From positions 1 through 64,000 of the forward strand of contig JBIQLW010000001.1 of the NCBI GenBank assembly GCA_044463945.1: a stretch of DNA of 64,000 bases. The letters run 5' to 3'. The position numbers and the translations under genes were made by a program. Positions within the stretch are counted from its first letter, which is position 1; every line of letters starts with the position of its first letter. The DNA is from 62-47 sp044463945. GTDB lineage: Bacteria; Pseudomonadota; Alphaproteobacteria; Rhizobiales; Xanthobacteraceae. This document shows positions 44,926-57,035 of this stretch, one piece after another. The notes beneath the pieces are model-generated. The model was not told the origin of the DNA. It was given only the letters and a program-made list of their open reading frames with translations, and did no database searches.

Positions 44926-45624
44926 ATGGCGAACAAGGAAGCGAAAGTTCCTGTGAAGGCAAAAGCGCCGCGGCGGCCGAGGACGATGGGAACGAGCGAG
45001 ATTTTCGAATCGCTCCGCAATCGCATCGTCCGCCATGATCTCGCCCCCGGAAGCCGACTTCGCGAGCAGACCCTTGCCGATGAATATGAAGTGCCGCGCG
45101 CCCGCGTGCGCGAGGTACTGATGGCTCTCCAGGAGCGCGGGCTGGTCGATCGCGTTCCCAATCGCGGCGCCGTGGTCATCAAGCTCGGGCTTGAGCAGAT
45201 CTGTGAGATGTATCAGGCACGCGAGGTGCTTGAGGGGCTCGCGGTGCGTCTGGCGACGGAGAACAGCCAGCCGTCGTCGTGGCAGGATCTGGTGGAGATG
45301 TTCAAGGGACCGATGCGAACCTACGTCCGCGAGGGCGAGTTCGAGAAATTCATCTCCGGCTACGAGTTGTTTCGCAGCCGGGTGATTTCCGCTGCCGCCA
45401 ACTCGGTCCTGACCGACATGATCGACAGCATTCATGAACGGACGCAGGTCGTCATCCGCCGTGTCATCGTTCTGCCAGGGCGCGCCGAGCAGGGCTTGCG
45501 GGAGCACTGTTCGGTGCTGGCGGCGATGCGGCGCGGCGACGCGCTGGAAGCCGAGCGGCTCCGGCGGGAGAGTATGCAGAGCGCCCTCAAGTTCGTCAGA
45601 CAGTACGGCGTTTTCGTCGTCTGA
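44926..45624 (+). CDS. GntR-family regulator (FCD class), copy 1
   Basis: 232 residues from the ATG at 44926. After a basic N-terminal tail, the winged helix reads SLRNRIVRHDLAPGSRLREQTLADEYEV-type sequence with RVREVLMALQERGLV; the FCD effector domain follows. Highly similar in layout to the regulator at 55477 (VPNRGAVV, REVLEGL, RLA, SWQDLV and LPGRAE are shared), so they are paralogues. Placed between the importer operon and carboxylase set 1, it likely controls one or both; FCD regulators usually bind organic acids. Confidence 0.93.
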   Translation: MANKEAKVPVKAKAPRRPRTMGTSEIFESLRNRIVRHDLAPGSRLREQTLADEYEVPRARVREVLMALQERGLVDRVPNRGAVVIKLGLEQICEMYQAREVLEGLAVRLATENSQPSSWQDLVEMFKGPMRTYVREGEFEKFISGYELFRSRVISAAANSVLTDMIDSIHERTQVVIRRVIVLPGRAEQGLREHCSVLAAMRRGDALEAERLRRESMQSALKFVRQYGVFVV

Positions 45625-45873
45625 TTTTTTGCCCGGCCTTCCACGGTGTCGCTTGCGCGCCGTGGCGCGGATGCGTCGTAGCGAACCGGCCGATGGTGAT
45701 CGCAAACGCTTTGATCCTTCCCGCGACGGGGAAAGACGACTTCGGATCGCCCCGGCGCGAATCTTGTGTGAGCCGCGTTCGTCGCCGCCCGCGTTTTTCG
45801 CCGCACCCTGCGCTTTTCCCCTTCAAGGCTTGGCCAGAAAAGCTGCCGCGTGAACGCATGGCAAAGATACTAA

Positions 45874-45889
45874 CAATAATGTTGACAAT
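45874..45889 (+). promoter_or_regulatory. Shared promoter/operator element, copy 2 (13 of 16 matching)
   Basis: CAATAATGTTGACAAT matches the 16-bp element at 40432 and 51012 at 13 positions, including the whole GTTGACAAT end. It lies 175 bp before carboxylase set 1, in an otherwise gene-free 439-bp gap (45625-46063) in which I see no credible gene. Role as -35/operator is inferred. Confidence 0.5.
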
Positions 45890-46063
45890 TTTGCTGGCAA
45901 ATGATGTGGTCGGATCGTTCATTGACGATCACCACGACACACGACGCGGATACCGAATGCACACGCCTGAACGCAGCCTCGCAGCCATCGTCCGCCGCCA
46001 CGGGACTTTCCCGTCGCAACGTTCCGCGGTGTCGGATATGCCGAAGCGCCGGGAAGGAGGCTC

Positions 46064-47623
46064 ATGAGCAGCCGCGCCATCGAGTCGTCAGGCCGTGTCA
46101 GCGCCGCGCCGGACCGCTATGAGGCGAAGCGCAGCGCGGCGCTCGCCATGGGCGGCGCCGCCAAGCTGGCGAAGCGGCGGGCGGCGGGCGTGCTCAACGC
46201 GCGCGAGCGCGTCGCGGCGCTGGTCGATCCGGGCACCTTTATCGAATCCGGGCTGTTTGCGACCTCGGCCAATCCGGCCGACGCCGAACGCACGCCAGCC
46301 GACGGCAAGGTGGTGGGCTTCGGCAAAATCGGCGGACGCGAATGCGGAATCGTCGTTAACGACTTCACGGTGATGGGGGCGTCGTCCGGAGCCACTAACG
46401 GGCGCAAGATCGGCCATATCAAGCGGGTCGCGACGAGCCGCGGTTTGCCGCTGGTGTTTCTCGGCGAGTCGTCGGGCGCGCGGATGCCGGATCACATGGG
46501 CGCGCGCGGCATGGGATCGCTGCTCGGCAACGATCCGACGCAATACCTGCGGATGCGCGAAACGCCATGGGCGGCGGCGACGCTCGGCTATTCCTACGGC
46601 TCGTCGTCCTGGTATTCCGTGCTGTCCGACTTCAACGTCATGCGCAAGGGGGCGGTGCTGGCGGTGTCCAGCCCGCAGCTTGCGTCGCTGGCCATGAAGG
46701 AGGACGTCGATCCGCAAACCATGGGTGGCTGGAAGGTTCACGCCGAGGTCACGGGTCTTGCCGACTGCGTTGCCGAGAGCGACGAGGCGGCGATCGAGGC
46801 CGTGAGGACGTTCCTGTCCTATATGCCGTCGCATCACGGCGAGATGCCGCCCAAGCGCGACGTCGCGCCAGGCTCCGGGGACGCCATGCCGGGAATCGCC
46901 AAGTTGCTCCCACCCTCGCGCACCCAGGTCTATGACGTGCGCGCGATCATTCGCGCGATCGTAGATGCCGGCAGCTTCTTTGAACTGAAGGGGCGGTTCG
47001 GCAAGGTCGCGACGACCGGGCTGGCGCGACTTGCCGGGCGCAGCGTCGGGTTCATCGCCAACAATCCGCTGTTCAAGGGCGGCGCGATGGATACCGAAGC
47101 TTGCGAGAAGATCACGAGCTTCATCGTTCTGTGCGACAGCTTCAACATTCCGATCGTGATGCTGGTGGATACGCCGGGCTTCGCCATCGGCACCGAGGCC
47201 GAACGCAAGCGCGCGCCCGGCAAGATCATGAACTTCATGCAGGCGCTGCAATTGTGCACCGTGCCGAAGGTCTCGGTCATTCTGCGCAAGAGCTACGGGC
47301 AGGCGTATCTGAACATGGGCGGCGGCCGCAATTCCGACGAGGTCGCGGCGTGGCCGAGCGCCGAGATCAGCTTCATGGACCCGACCTTCGCGGTGAAGAT
47401 CGTCCACGGCCTCGACCCCGGCCAGCCCGGTTTCGACGCGGCGTTCGCGCAGATGAACCGGGAGAACGAGGCATGGGGGATCGCCGAGATCTTCGCCGTC
47501 CAGAGCGTCATCCGCCCGGAAGACACGCGCGACTATCTGATCCGAACGCTCGACATTCAGCGCTCCCGCTTCACCAACGGCGTCGGCCAGCACCTGATGC
47601 GCGCGTGGCCGACGACGTTTTAG
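46064..47623 (+). CDS. Acyl-CoA carboxylase carboxyltransferase, first subunit
   Basis: 519 residues with a GGAGG ribosome site. Crotonase-like double domain of the propionyl-/methylcrotonyl-CoA carboxylase beta family: N-terminal VGFGKIGGRECGIVVNDFTV and LGESSGARMPDHMGARG, C-terminal CDSFNIPIVMLVDTPGFAIG and GQAYLNMGGGRNSDEVAAWP. It transfers the carboxyl group from biotin to an acyl-CoA. First gene of carboxylase set 1; the biotin carrier is encoded 64 nt on and a second carboxyltransferase follows. Confidence 0.94.
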   Translation: MSSRAIESSGRVSAAPDRYEAKRSAALAMGGAAKLAKRRAAGVLNARERVAALVDPGTFIESGLFATSANPADAERTPADGKVVGFGKIGGRECGIVVNDFTVMGASSGATNGRKIGHIKRVATSRGLPLVFLGESSGARMPDHMGARGMGSLLGNDPTQYLRMRETPWAAATLGYSYGSSSWYSVLSDFNVMRKGAVLAVSSPQLASLAMKEDVDPQTMGGWKVHAEVTGLADCVAESDEAAIEAVRTFLSYMPSHHGEMPPKRDVAPGSGDAMPGIAKLLPPSRTQVYDVRAIIRAIVDAGSFFELKGRFGKVATTGLARLAGRSVGFIANNPLFKGGAMDTEACEKITSFIVLCDSFNIPIVMLVDTPGFAIGTEAERKRAPGKIMNFMQALQLCTVPKVSVILRKSYGQAYLNMGGGRNSDEVAAWPSAEISFMDPTFAVKIVHGLDPGQPGFDAAFAQMNRENEAWGIAEIFAVQSVIRPEDTRDYLIRTLDIQRSRFTNGVGQHLMRAWPTTF

Positions 47624-47687
47624 GATCGGTGATTCCGAGCGGGCGGGGTCCCGTAACGCATGAACGAGGCTTTAAGCGAGAGTGGTG

Positions 47688-47912
47688 ATGGCGGCGGAGA
47701 TTGAAGTCAAATCGGAAGTGACGGGCGCGGTCTGGAAGATCGTGACCGAGGTCGGGCAGAGCATCGAAGCCGGCACGGCCATCATGATTCTTGAATCGAT
47801 GAAGATGGAAATCCCGGTCATCGCCGAGGACGACGGAACGATCGCGCGGTTTCTCGTCATGGAGGGTGAACCGATCCACGAGGGGCAGGTCGTCGCGATC
47901 CTGACGCGCTGA
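47688..47912 (+). CDS. Small biotin carrier protein
   Basis: 74 residues, one biotinyl domain. The attachment site is Lys39 in LESMKMEIPV (canonical EAMKM with Ser), and the barrel is complete to VAILTR. There is no N-terminal extension, so it is a free 1.3S-like carrier that shuttles carboxybiotin between the biotin carboxylase and the two carboxyltransferases of this set. The start is the ATG after two in-frame GTGs. Confidence 0.93.
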   Translation: MAAEIEVKSEVTGAVWKIVTEVGQSIEAGTAIMILESMKMEIPVIAEDDGTIARFLVMEGEPIHEGQVVAILTR

Positions 47913-47920
47913 CGGCGGTG

Positions 47921-49540
47921 ATGGGGATAAGGGTGATGAGCAATAAAGTCGCGTCGCAGCCGGCGACTCCCTCGGGCGAGGGCTGGGCCGAGGAGATCGA
48001 CGAGCTTCGGCTGCGCCGTCACGAGGCGCAGAAGCTCGGCGGGACGGAGGCCGTCGCCAGGCATCACGAGCAGGGGCGGCTGACGGTTCGCGAGCGCATC
48101 GGCCGTCTGGTGGATTCCGGCTCGTTCAACGAGGTCGGCGCGCTCACCGGGCAAGGCAAGTATGACGGGACGCGGCTGACCGGTGTGACGCCGGCGCCGT
48201 ATGTCATGGGGCTCGCCAGCATCGACGGGCGGCCGGTGGCGGTCGGCGGCGAGGATTTCACTATTCGCGGCGGGTCGAGCTGGTCGGGCGATCGCAAGAA
48301 GGGCGGGCAGGGCGGGTTCGTCGAGGATCTCGCGGCCAACTACCGCATCCCGCTGGTCAATCTGATCGACGGCGCGGGCGGCAGCGTCACCTCCATCAAT
48401 CGCCGCGGGCATTCGGTGTTTCCGGGCGTTCACGGCTTCGAGCGCTCGGTCGAGTTGCTCGGCAAGGTCCCGGTGGTGTGCGCGGTGATGGGCACGGCGG
48501 CGGGCGGCCCCGCCGGGCGTGCGATCCTGTCGCACTGGTCGGTGATGGTGGATGGCACCAGCCAGGTTTTCGCGGCCGGGCCGCCGGTGGTGCAGCGCTC
48601 GCTTGGCCATGTCATCTCCAAGGAGGATCTGGGCGGTTCGCGGCTCGCGGTGGACGCCGCCGGCACCATCGACAACCGGGTGCCGAGCGAAGACGCCTGC
48701 TTTGCGCAGATCCGGCGATTCCTGTCCTATATGCCGACGAATGTCTGGGAACTGCCGCCCCGTGTCGCGACCGACGACAGCCCGGAGCGCGCCGACGAGG
48801 AACTGGCGAGCATCATCCCCAAGGATCGCCGCCGCCCCTACGACATCCGCAAGCTGATCGGGCACGTGGTGGATCGCGGCTCGTTCTTCGAGATTCAGCC
48901 GACCTTCGGCAAGGCGCTGGTCACGGGTCTGGCGCGGATGAACGGCACGGTGGTCGGGATCGTCGCCAACAATCCGATGATCTACGGCGGCGCCATGGAT
49001 GTGAAGGCCGCGCGAAAGCAGATCCACTTCGTCGAGATGTGCGACTGTTTCCACATCCCGCTGATTTTCCTGGTTGACGTCCCCGGCTTCATGGTCGGCA
49101 AGGATGCCGAGGCGGCCGCGACGCTGCGCGAGGGGATGCGCGCGGTCTATGTCGGGCTTCAGGCGACCGTCCCGATCTATACCGTGGTGCTGCGCAAGTG
49201 CTACGGCATGGCGGGCATGGCCACCACCGACAAGAACGGGCTCGACCTCAAGCTCGCCTGGCCGTCGGCGGAGTGGGGATCGTTGCCGATCGAGGGCGGC
49301 GTGGCGGCGGCGTTCCGCCGCGAGATTGCGAGCGCCCCGGACGCCAAGGCCAAGGAGCAGGAGATCGAGGCTCAGCTCAGGGCGATGGCATCGCCGTTCC
49401 GGACCGCGGAGGCGTTCGGCGTCGAGGACATCATCGATCCGCGCGAGACGCGCCGCTATCTGTGCCGGTTCATCGACGCGGCCGCGATACGGTTGCGCAC
49501 CACGGTCGGCCCCAAGGCCAGATATGGCGTTCGTCCGTGA
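47921..49540 (+). CDS. Acyl-CoA carboxylase carboxyltransferase, second subunit
   Basis: About 539 residues from ATG 47921; ATG 47936 (MSNKVAS) is also possible. Carboxyltransferase family like the first subunit but clearly diverged: GGEDFTIRGGSSWSGDRKKG, VMGTAAGGPAGRAILSHWSV, FHIPLIFLVDVPGFMVGKDA. Two different carboxyltransferases with one carrier suggest a heteromeric complex or two specificities, rather than simple propionyl-CoA carboxylase. Its stop is 13 nt before the biotin carboxylase. Confidence 0.93.
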   Translation: MGIRVMSNKVASQPATPSGEGWAEEIDELRLRRHEAQKLGGTEAVARHHEQGRLTVRERIGRLVDSGSFNEVGALTGQGKYDGTRLTGVTPAPYVMGLASIDGRPVAVGGEDFTIRGGSSWSGDRKKGGQGGFVEDLAANYRIPLVNLIDGAGGSVTSINRRGHSVFPGVHGFERSVELLGKVPVVCAVMGTAAGGPAGRAILSHWSVMVDGTSQVFAAGPPVVQRSLGHVISKEDLGGSRLAVDAAGTIDNRVPSEDACFAQIRRFLSYMPTNVWELPPRVATDDSPERADEELASIIPKDRRRPYDIRKLIGHVVDRGSFFEIQPTFGKALVTGLARMNGTVVGIVANNPMIYGGAMDVKAARKQIHFVEMCDCFHIPLIFLVDVPGFMVGKDAEAAATLREGMRAVYVGLQATVPIYTVVLRKCYGMAGMATTDKNGLDLKLAWPSAEWGSLPIEGGVAAAFRREIASAPDAKAKEQEIEAQLRAMASPFRTAEAFGVEDIIDPRETRRYLCRFIDAAAIRLRTTVGPKARYGVRP

Positions 49541-49553
49541 GAGGAGCGGCGAT

Positions 49554-50966
<1,413 letters not shown>

Positions 50967-51011
50967 ACGTGGGGCTGCGAGGTGCATCTGTCGTGACGGC
51001 AAAAAAGAAAA

Positions 51012-51027
51012 CAAAATAGTTGACAAT
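51012..51027 (+). promoter_or_regulatory. Shared promoter/operator element, copy 3
   Basis: CAAAATAGTTGACAAT, identical over all 16 bases to the copy at 40432. Contains TTGACA with TACTTT 16 nt downstream, as a possible promoter, 172 bp before the AccB-like gene. It lies in the 232-bp gap between the two carboxylase sets, so set 2 is a separate transcription unit. Confidence 0.65.
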
Positions 51028-51198
51028 CTGGCCCGCCGATCTACTTTCCGACCTGTTACCCGGGGGAGGCATGGGGCGTGCGGTCGCCGGGGCTCGCGCC
51101 ATTAGCGGGATCGGCTTCTACGGATGCCGCGCATTCGTGGCCGAACACTCCATCGTAACGCAACACAACAGGACCGGGCGGGTCCGCAGCAGGCGCGC

Positions 51199-51708
51199 AT
51201 GGATTTAACTCACAACGATGTCCGTCAGATCCTGAAGATCATCGATGAGACGGAGAACCTCGACGAAGTCGAACTGGCGGTCGATGGCTTGCGGCTTCAC
51301 ATCCGGCGGTCGGCGGGGCCAGCCGTCGCCCGCGCCGATCGCGTGATGGAGCAGGTTTCGTCGCCGGATGCGGCCGCGTCGACGGATGGTGGGCGCGCTC
51401 CTGCGGTGCTCGCGGCGGCGCCAGTCACACCGTCCGAGGTGGAGGTGCCGGAAGGCATGATCGCGATCCGCGCGCCGATGCTCGGCTCGTTCTATCGCTC
51501 GCCCGCGCCCGGCGAGCCGCCGTTTATCGAGGTCGGGCAGGGCGTGAAGGCCGACGACACTGTCTGTCTGATCGAGGTGATGAAACTGTTCAACTCGATC
51601 AAGGCTGGAGTTGACGGCAAGGTGGCGCGGATCGTCGCCAGCAATGGAGACCTGGTGGAATACGATCAGGTGCTCATCCTGATCGAACCCGACCGTGCGG
51701 CGGGGTGA
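51199..51708 (+). CDS. accB: AccB-like biotin carboxyl carrier protein
   Basis: 169 residues from the ATG at 51199. N-terminal helical segment, a Pro/Ala-rich linker, then the biotinyl domain with Lys129 in LIEVMKLFNSI, the canonical VMK attachment motif, and the thumb APMLGSFYRSPAPG. The layout is that of acetyl-CoA carboxylase BCCP, but the neighbours (AccC and a 5S/OadA-type carboxyltransferase) are not those of fatty-acid synthesis. It is therefore probably a dedicated carrier for the carboxylase of set 2; naming it accB follows similarity only. Confidence 0.9.
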   Translation: MDLTHNDVRQILKIIDETENLDEVELAVDGLRLHIRRSAGPAVARADRVMEQVSSPDAAASTDGGRAPAVLAAAPVTPSEVEVPEGMIAIRAPMLGSFYRSPAPGEPPFIEVGQGVKADDTVCLIEVMKLFNSIKAGVDGKVARIVASNGDLVEYDQVLILIEPDRAAG

Positions 51709-51710
51709 GG

Positions 51711-53052
<1,342 letters not shown>

Positions 53053-53066
<14 letters not shown>

Positions 53067-54555
53067 TGGCTCTCCCGATGCGGCGGGGCGTGAGGTCCGG
53101 TTCGTCGACACGTCGCTGCGCGACGCCCACCAGTGTCTGTGGGCCACCCGCATGACCACGCCGATGATGCTGCCGGTCTGCGAGCGCATCGATCGGGCGG
53201 GTTACGCCGCCATCGACATGATGGGCATGGTACAGTTCGACGTCTGCGTGCGCTATCTGCGGGAAGACCCTTGGGAGCGTATCCGCCTGGTGCGAAAGCG
53301 TATCACCCGCGCGCCGCTGAAAGCGTATCTGCGCTCCAAGAGCCTGCTCGGGTTCGACGTGCTGCCCGACGACATCAATGCGCTGTGGGTCGAGCGGCTG
53401 GTCGCGAACGGCATCGGGATGGTATGCGCTTTCGATGCGCTCGGCGATCTCGACAACATCGTGCCGAACCTTCAACTCGCCAAGCGGCTCGGCGCCGTCA
53501 CCTGCGGCGCGCTGGTGTTCTGCGAAAGCCCGGTTCACACCGATGCGTTCTATGCAGCGAGGGCAAGGGAACTGGTGGAGCGTGCGGCCGTCGATTGGCT
53601 GATGATCAAGGATTCGGGCGGGCTTCTCGGAATCGATCGGGTGCGAACGCTGATCCCGGCGGTCAAGGCGGTGATCGGAGAGACCCCGATCGAACTGCAC
53701 AGCCATTGCATGACCGGGATCACGCCGCTGGTCTATCACGAGGCGGTACGGCTCGGTGTGAAGATCGTCGATGTCGCAATCAGCCCGCTGTCCGATGGCC
53801 CCGCGCAACCTTCGGCCCAGACCATGGCGCGCAACCTCCGCGCCATGGGCTATGACGTCGGCCTCGATCTGGATGAGGTGGAGGCGGTCGGCGCCTATTG
53901 GCGGGCGCTGGCCGATCAGGAAGGAAAGCCGCTCGGTGTGCCGATGGCCTACGACGCTTTCCACTATCAGCATCAGATGCCGGGCGGGATGCTGACTAAC
54001 TTGCAGGCGCAACTTTCCGTCGCCGGTCTTTCCGATCGCTTTGACGAGGTGCTCGCGGAATGTGCGCGCATCCGTCAGGAGCTGGCGTGGCCGATCATGG
54101 TCACCCCTTTCGCGCAGCTCGTCGGTACGCAGGCGGTTCTGAACATCGTTCACGGCGAGCGGTATCGCATTGTTCCCGACGAGATCAAGAAGTATGTGCT
54201 CGGCTATTACGGCAAGCTGCTGGCCGAGGTGGATGCGGACGTGTTCGACCGGATCGTCAGCAACGGCTCCGAGCGGATCAAGCTCAAGCCGGAAACTCCG
54301 GAGCCGGGGCTCGATGCGCTTCGGCGCAAGTATCCGTTCGCCAGTGACGACGAGCGCCTTCTGCGGTTCTGTCTGGCCGGCGACCATGTCGATCGGATGC
54401 GTGCGGCAGGCCCGATCCGGGACGACTATACGATCCATCAGCCGCTGGTCCGGCTGATCAAGGAGTTGGCGGTGCGCCGCAAGTTTCATTCGTTCAGCCT
54501 GCAAGGGCGCGGCATCGATTTGACTGTGAAGACGGCAGGAGCGGGAGCCGAATGA
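53053..54555 (+). CDS. OadA/transcarboxylase-5S-type carboxyltransferase
   Basis: 500 residues from a TTG start with GGAG eight nt before. A TIM-barrel (FVDTSLRDAHQCLW, with Arg23, Asp24 and Gln27), the carbamylated-lysine site Lys186 (LMIKDSGGLL), metal ligands His216/His218 (ELHSHCMTG) and VTPFAQLVGTQAVLNIVHGE are present. VGTQAV matches oxaloacetate decarboxylase alpha and transcarboxylase 5S more than pyruvate carboxylase, but the usual VTPxSQ reads VTPFAQ. There is no biotinyl domain, so AccB-like is the carrier. The substrate, a 2-oxoacid or a ketone, is unproven. Confidence 0.9.
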
Positions 54556-54615
54556 CGCGAGGCGATAGCGCTGCGGCGTGACAGGCGGGCGCGCGGAGAC
54601 AGCGGAACAGGTCCG

Positions 54616-55419
54616 ATGATGGTGACGCAGCCGTTAAGAAATCTGCCGAAGCCCGATCAGGTTCGGCGCATTCACGATTTGCATGGCCGTGCCGCGATCG
54701 TTACCGGAGGCGGCTCAGGGCTCGGCCGGGCCATCGCGTGGGGATTGGCGTGTTTCGGCGCGGATATCGCGATTCTGGATCGCGACATCGCATCCGGACA
54801 GGCGGTGGCGGAGCGAATCTCCGCTGATATCGGACGGCGGGCGATCGCCGTCGAGGTGGACGTCAGCAGTGAGCGTCAGGTCGCCGACGCCGTCGGCGTC
54901 GTTGCCAGCGCGTTCGATGGAATCGACGTTCTGGTGAACGGCGCCGGCCACAACATTCGCAAGCCGCTGGTGGAGATGAGCCGGGAGGAGTTCGACTCGA
55001 TTGTCGATGTCCACCTGCGCGGCGCGTTCCTCACCTGCAAAACGGTGGGCCGGATGATGCGCGACCGTCAGCGCGGCGCGATCATCAATATCGCATCGAT
55101 CGCCGGCCATGTCGGAATGCCCAACGTCGCGGCCTATGCCGCGGCAAAAGGGGCGCTGATCCAGATGACGAAATCGCTGGCTCTCGAAATGGCGCCGCAT
55201 GGCGTTCGCGTGAACGCGCTGTGTCCCGGATATTTCGACACGCCGCTGACGCGGCAGCACGCGCCGGAGGTTCGTCGGGCCGCTGCCGGCGAAACGCCGC
55301 TGGGCCGCTTCGGCGAGCCGGAGGAATTGATCGGGCCGGTGGTGTTTCTTGCGTCCGATGCGGGATCGTTCGTGACGGGGACGTCGATGCTGATCGACGG
55401 CGGGTGGACGGCGCGCTAG
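54616..55419 (+). CDS. Short-chain dehydrogenase/reductase (FabG-like)
   Basis: 267 residues. Nucleotide motif VTGGGSGLGRAI, NNAG-like LVNGAGHNI, catalytic Ser in IINIASIAGHVG, and Tyr-Lys in YAAAKGALIQM. C-terminal PLGRFGEPEELIGPVVFLASD is the usual FabG/alcohol-dehydrogenase tail. It follows the OadA-type gene by 60 bp and probably oxidises an alcohol or reduces a ketone intermediate. The substrate is unknown. Confidence 0.92.
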   Translation: MMVTQPLRNLPKPDQVRRIHDLHGRAAIVTGGGSGLGRAIAWGLACFGADIAILDRDIASGQAVAERISADIGRRAIAVEVDVSSERQVADAVGVVASAFDGIDVLVNGAGHNIRKPLVEMSREEFDSIVDVHLRGAFLTCKTVGRMMRDRQRGAIINIASIAGHVGMPNVAAYAAAKGALIQMTKSLALEMAPHGVRVNALCPGYFDTPLTRQHAPEVRRAAAGETPLGRFGEPEELIGPVVFLASDAGSFVTGTSMLIDGGWTAR

Positions 55420-55476
55420 CGCCACGGTGCAGCGGGCTTTCAACGGTGTGCTCGGCTCGGGATCGAGGTGGAGCGG

Positions 55477-56250
55477 ATGAAAGAGCAGGCAAAGGCGGGC
55501 AAGGGGAGGCGGCAGGCGCCGGGTGTTAGCGTCCGCCCGGCCGAGAAGAAGGCGCGCGCGCTTAAAAAGGATGCACCCACGCTTGCCGGAGCCCCAAAGC
55601 GCCGACCCTCAGTTCGGGCGCCCGAGCTTCATGCAATTCTGCGGGAGCGGATTTCGCGGCAGGAGGTGCCGCCGGGCGCCAAGCTGCGCGAGCAGGATAT
55701 TGCGTTGGAGTTCAACGTTCCGAGGACGCTGGTGCGCGAGGTGTTCGCCGCGCTTGAGCAACGCGGGCTGATCGAGCGCATTCCCAACCGGGGCGCGGTC
55801 GTCGCGCGTTTCGATCTGTCGCAACTGTCCCAGATCTACGATGTCCGCGAGGTCCTTGAGGGGCTGTGCGTGCGGTTGGCTTCCCAGAATGTCCCCCCGG
55901 AATCGTGGCAGGACCTCGTGGACCTGTTCGATGGGCCGATGCAGCAATATGTGGCGAACAACGATTTCGATGCGTTCCTTGGCGGCTACGACCTGTTTCG
56001 CCGCCGCGTCGTCGCTGCCGCCGGAAATCCGGTTCTGGTGCAGATGCTGGACAGCATCTGGGACAAAACGCAGGTTCTCATCCGCCGCATCATCATTCTT
56101 CCGGGCCGGGCCGAGATCGGGCTGCGAGAACACCGCGCGGTGCTTCACGCCTTGCGCAAGGGCGATGGCGTCGCGGCCGAGAACCTGCGACGCGCCAACT
56201 TGCGAAGCGGGAAGGAGTTTTTCATCCGCTACCGGAATTATCTGCTGTGA
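55477..56250 (+). CDS. GntR-family regulator (FCD class), copy 2
   Basis: 257 residues from the ATG after GGTGGAGCGG. A longer lysine-rich N-terminal tail than copy 1, then winged helix (VPPGAKLREQDIALEFNVPR, LVREVFAALEQRGLI) and an FCD domain. Paralogous to the regulator at 44926. It lies between the SDR and the CoA-transferase genes in the same orientation. A likely binder of the element found at 40432, 45874 and 51012. Confidence 0.92.
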   Translation: MKEQAKAGKGRRQAPGVSVRPAEKKARALKKDAPTLAGAPKRRPSVRAPELHAILRERISRQEVPPGAKLREQDIALEFNVPRTLVREVFAALEQRGLIERIPNRGAVVARFDLSQLSQIYDVREVLEGLCVRLASQNVPPESWQDLVDLFDGPMQQYVANNDFDAFLGGYDLFRRRVVAAAGNPVLVQMLDSIWDKTQVLIRRIIILPGRAEIGLREHRAVLHALRKGDGVAAENLRRANLRSGKEFFIRYRNYLL

Positions 56251-56304
56251 GGCGAGATGTCAGGCGCAGGCGGATGCGCCTGCAATGAGGGGATGACGCG
56301 GACG

Positions 56305-57021
56305 ATGATTGACAAAATCTGTTCCTCAACGCGCGAGGCGGTCGAAGGCATTCATGACGGCGCGACGATACTTATTAGCGGCTTCGGCACCGCCGGCATT
56401 CCCGACGCTCTCATCAATGCGTTGATCGACACCAGTGCCCGCGATCTGGTGATCGTCAACAACAATGCGGGCAACGGCGAGACGGGTCTGGCCGCCCTGC
56501 TGAAGGCCGGGCGGGTGCGCAAGGTGATCTGCTCGTTTCCCCGGCAGGCGGATTCGCAGGTTTTCGATGCGCTCTACCACGCCGGCCGGATCGAGCTGGA
56601 ATTGGTCCCGCAAGGCACTCTTGCCGAACGGATCCGCGCGGCCGGCGCCGGCATCGGCGCGTTCTACACGCGCACCGCCGTCGGCACGGAACTGGCAGCG
56701 GGAAAGGAAGTTCGCCGCATCGGCGACCACGATTACCTTCTTGAATATCCGATCCATGCCGATTTCGCCCTGGTCAAGGCGCTGCGCGGCGACCGGTGGG
56801 GGAATCTGGTCTATCGGATGACCGCGCGCAATTTCGGGCCGGTGATGGCGACGGCGGCCCGCTGCACCATCGCGCAGGTCGATGAGGTGGTGGACCTCGG
56901 CGCGCTCGATCCTGAATCGATCGTCACGCCGGGGATTTTCGTGAAACGGGTGGTTGCCGTCGGCGACACCCGCCAGATCGGAGGCGTGCGCGGCTTCGCT
57001 GAACGCAGCGCCGGGGCCTGA
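56305..57021 (+). CDS. 3-oxoacid CoA-transferase subunit A
   Basis: 238 residues using the start MIDKICSST, which matches the family N-terminus (longer in-frame starts at 56257 and 56293 exist). GxxCoA motif ISGFGTAGIPDALINAL and VPQGTLAERIRAAGAGIGAF are diagnostic for the alpha half of succinyl-CoA:3-ketoacid or 3-oxoadipate CoA-transferases (ScoA/PcaI type). Works as heterotetramer with the next gene's product. Confidence 0.9.
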   Translation: MIDKICSSTREAVEGIHDGATILISGFGTAGIPDALINALIDTSARDLVIVNNNAGNGETGLAALLKAGRVRKVICSFPRQADSQVFDALYHAGRIELELVPQGTLAERIRAAGAGIGAFYTRTAVGTELAAGKEVRRIGDHDYLLEYPIHADFALVKALRGDRWGNLVYRMTARNFGPVMATAARCTIAQVDEVVDLGALDPESIVTPGIFVKRVVAVGDTRQIGGVRGFAERSAGA

Positions 57022-57035
57022 AGGTGGAGGGCGCA

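Noticed and set aside
45693..46067. 124-codon frame in the gap before carboxylase set 1
   Set aside because: No ribosome site, basic low-complexity content, and it covers the likely promoter element at 45874.
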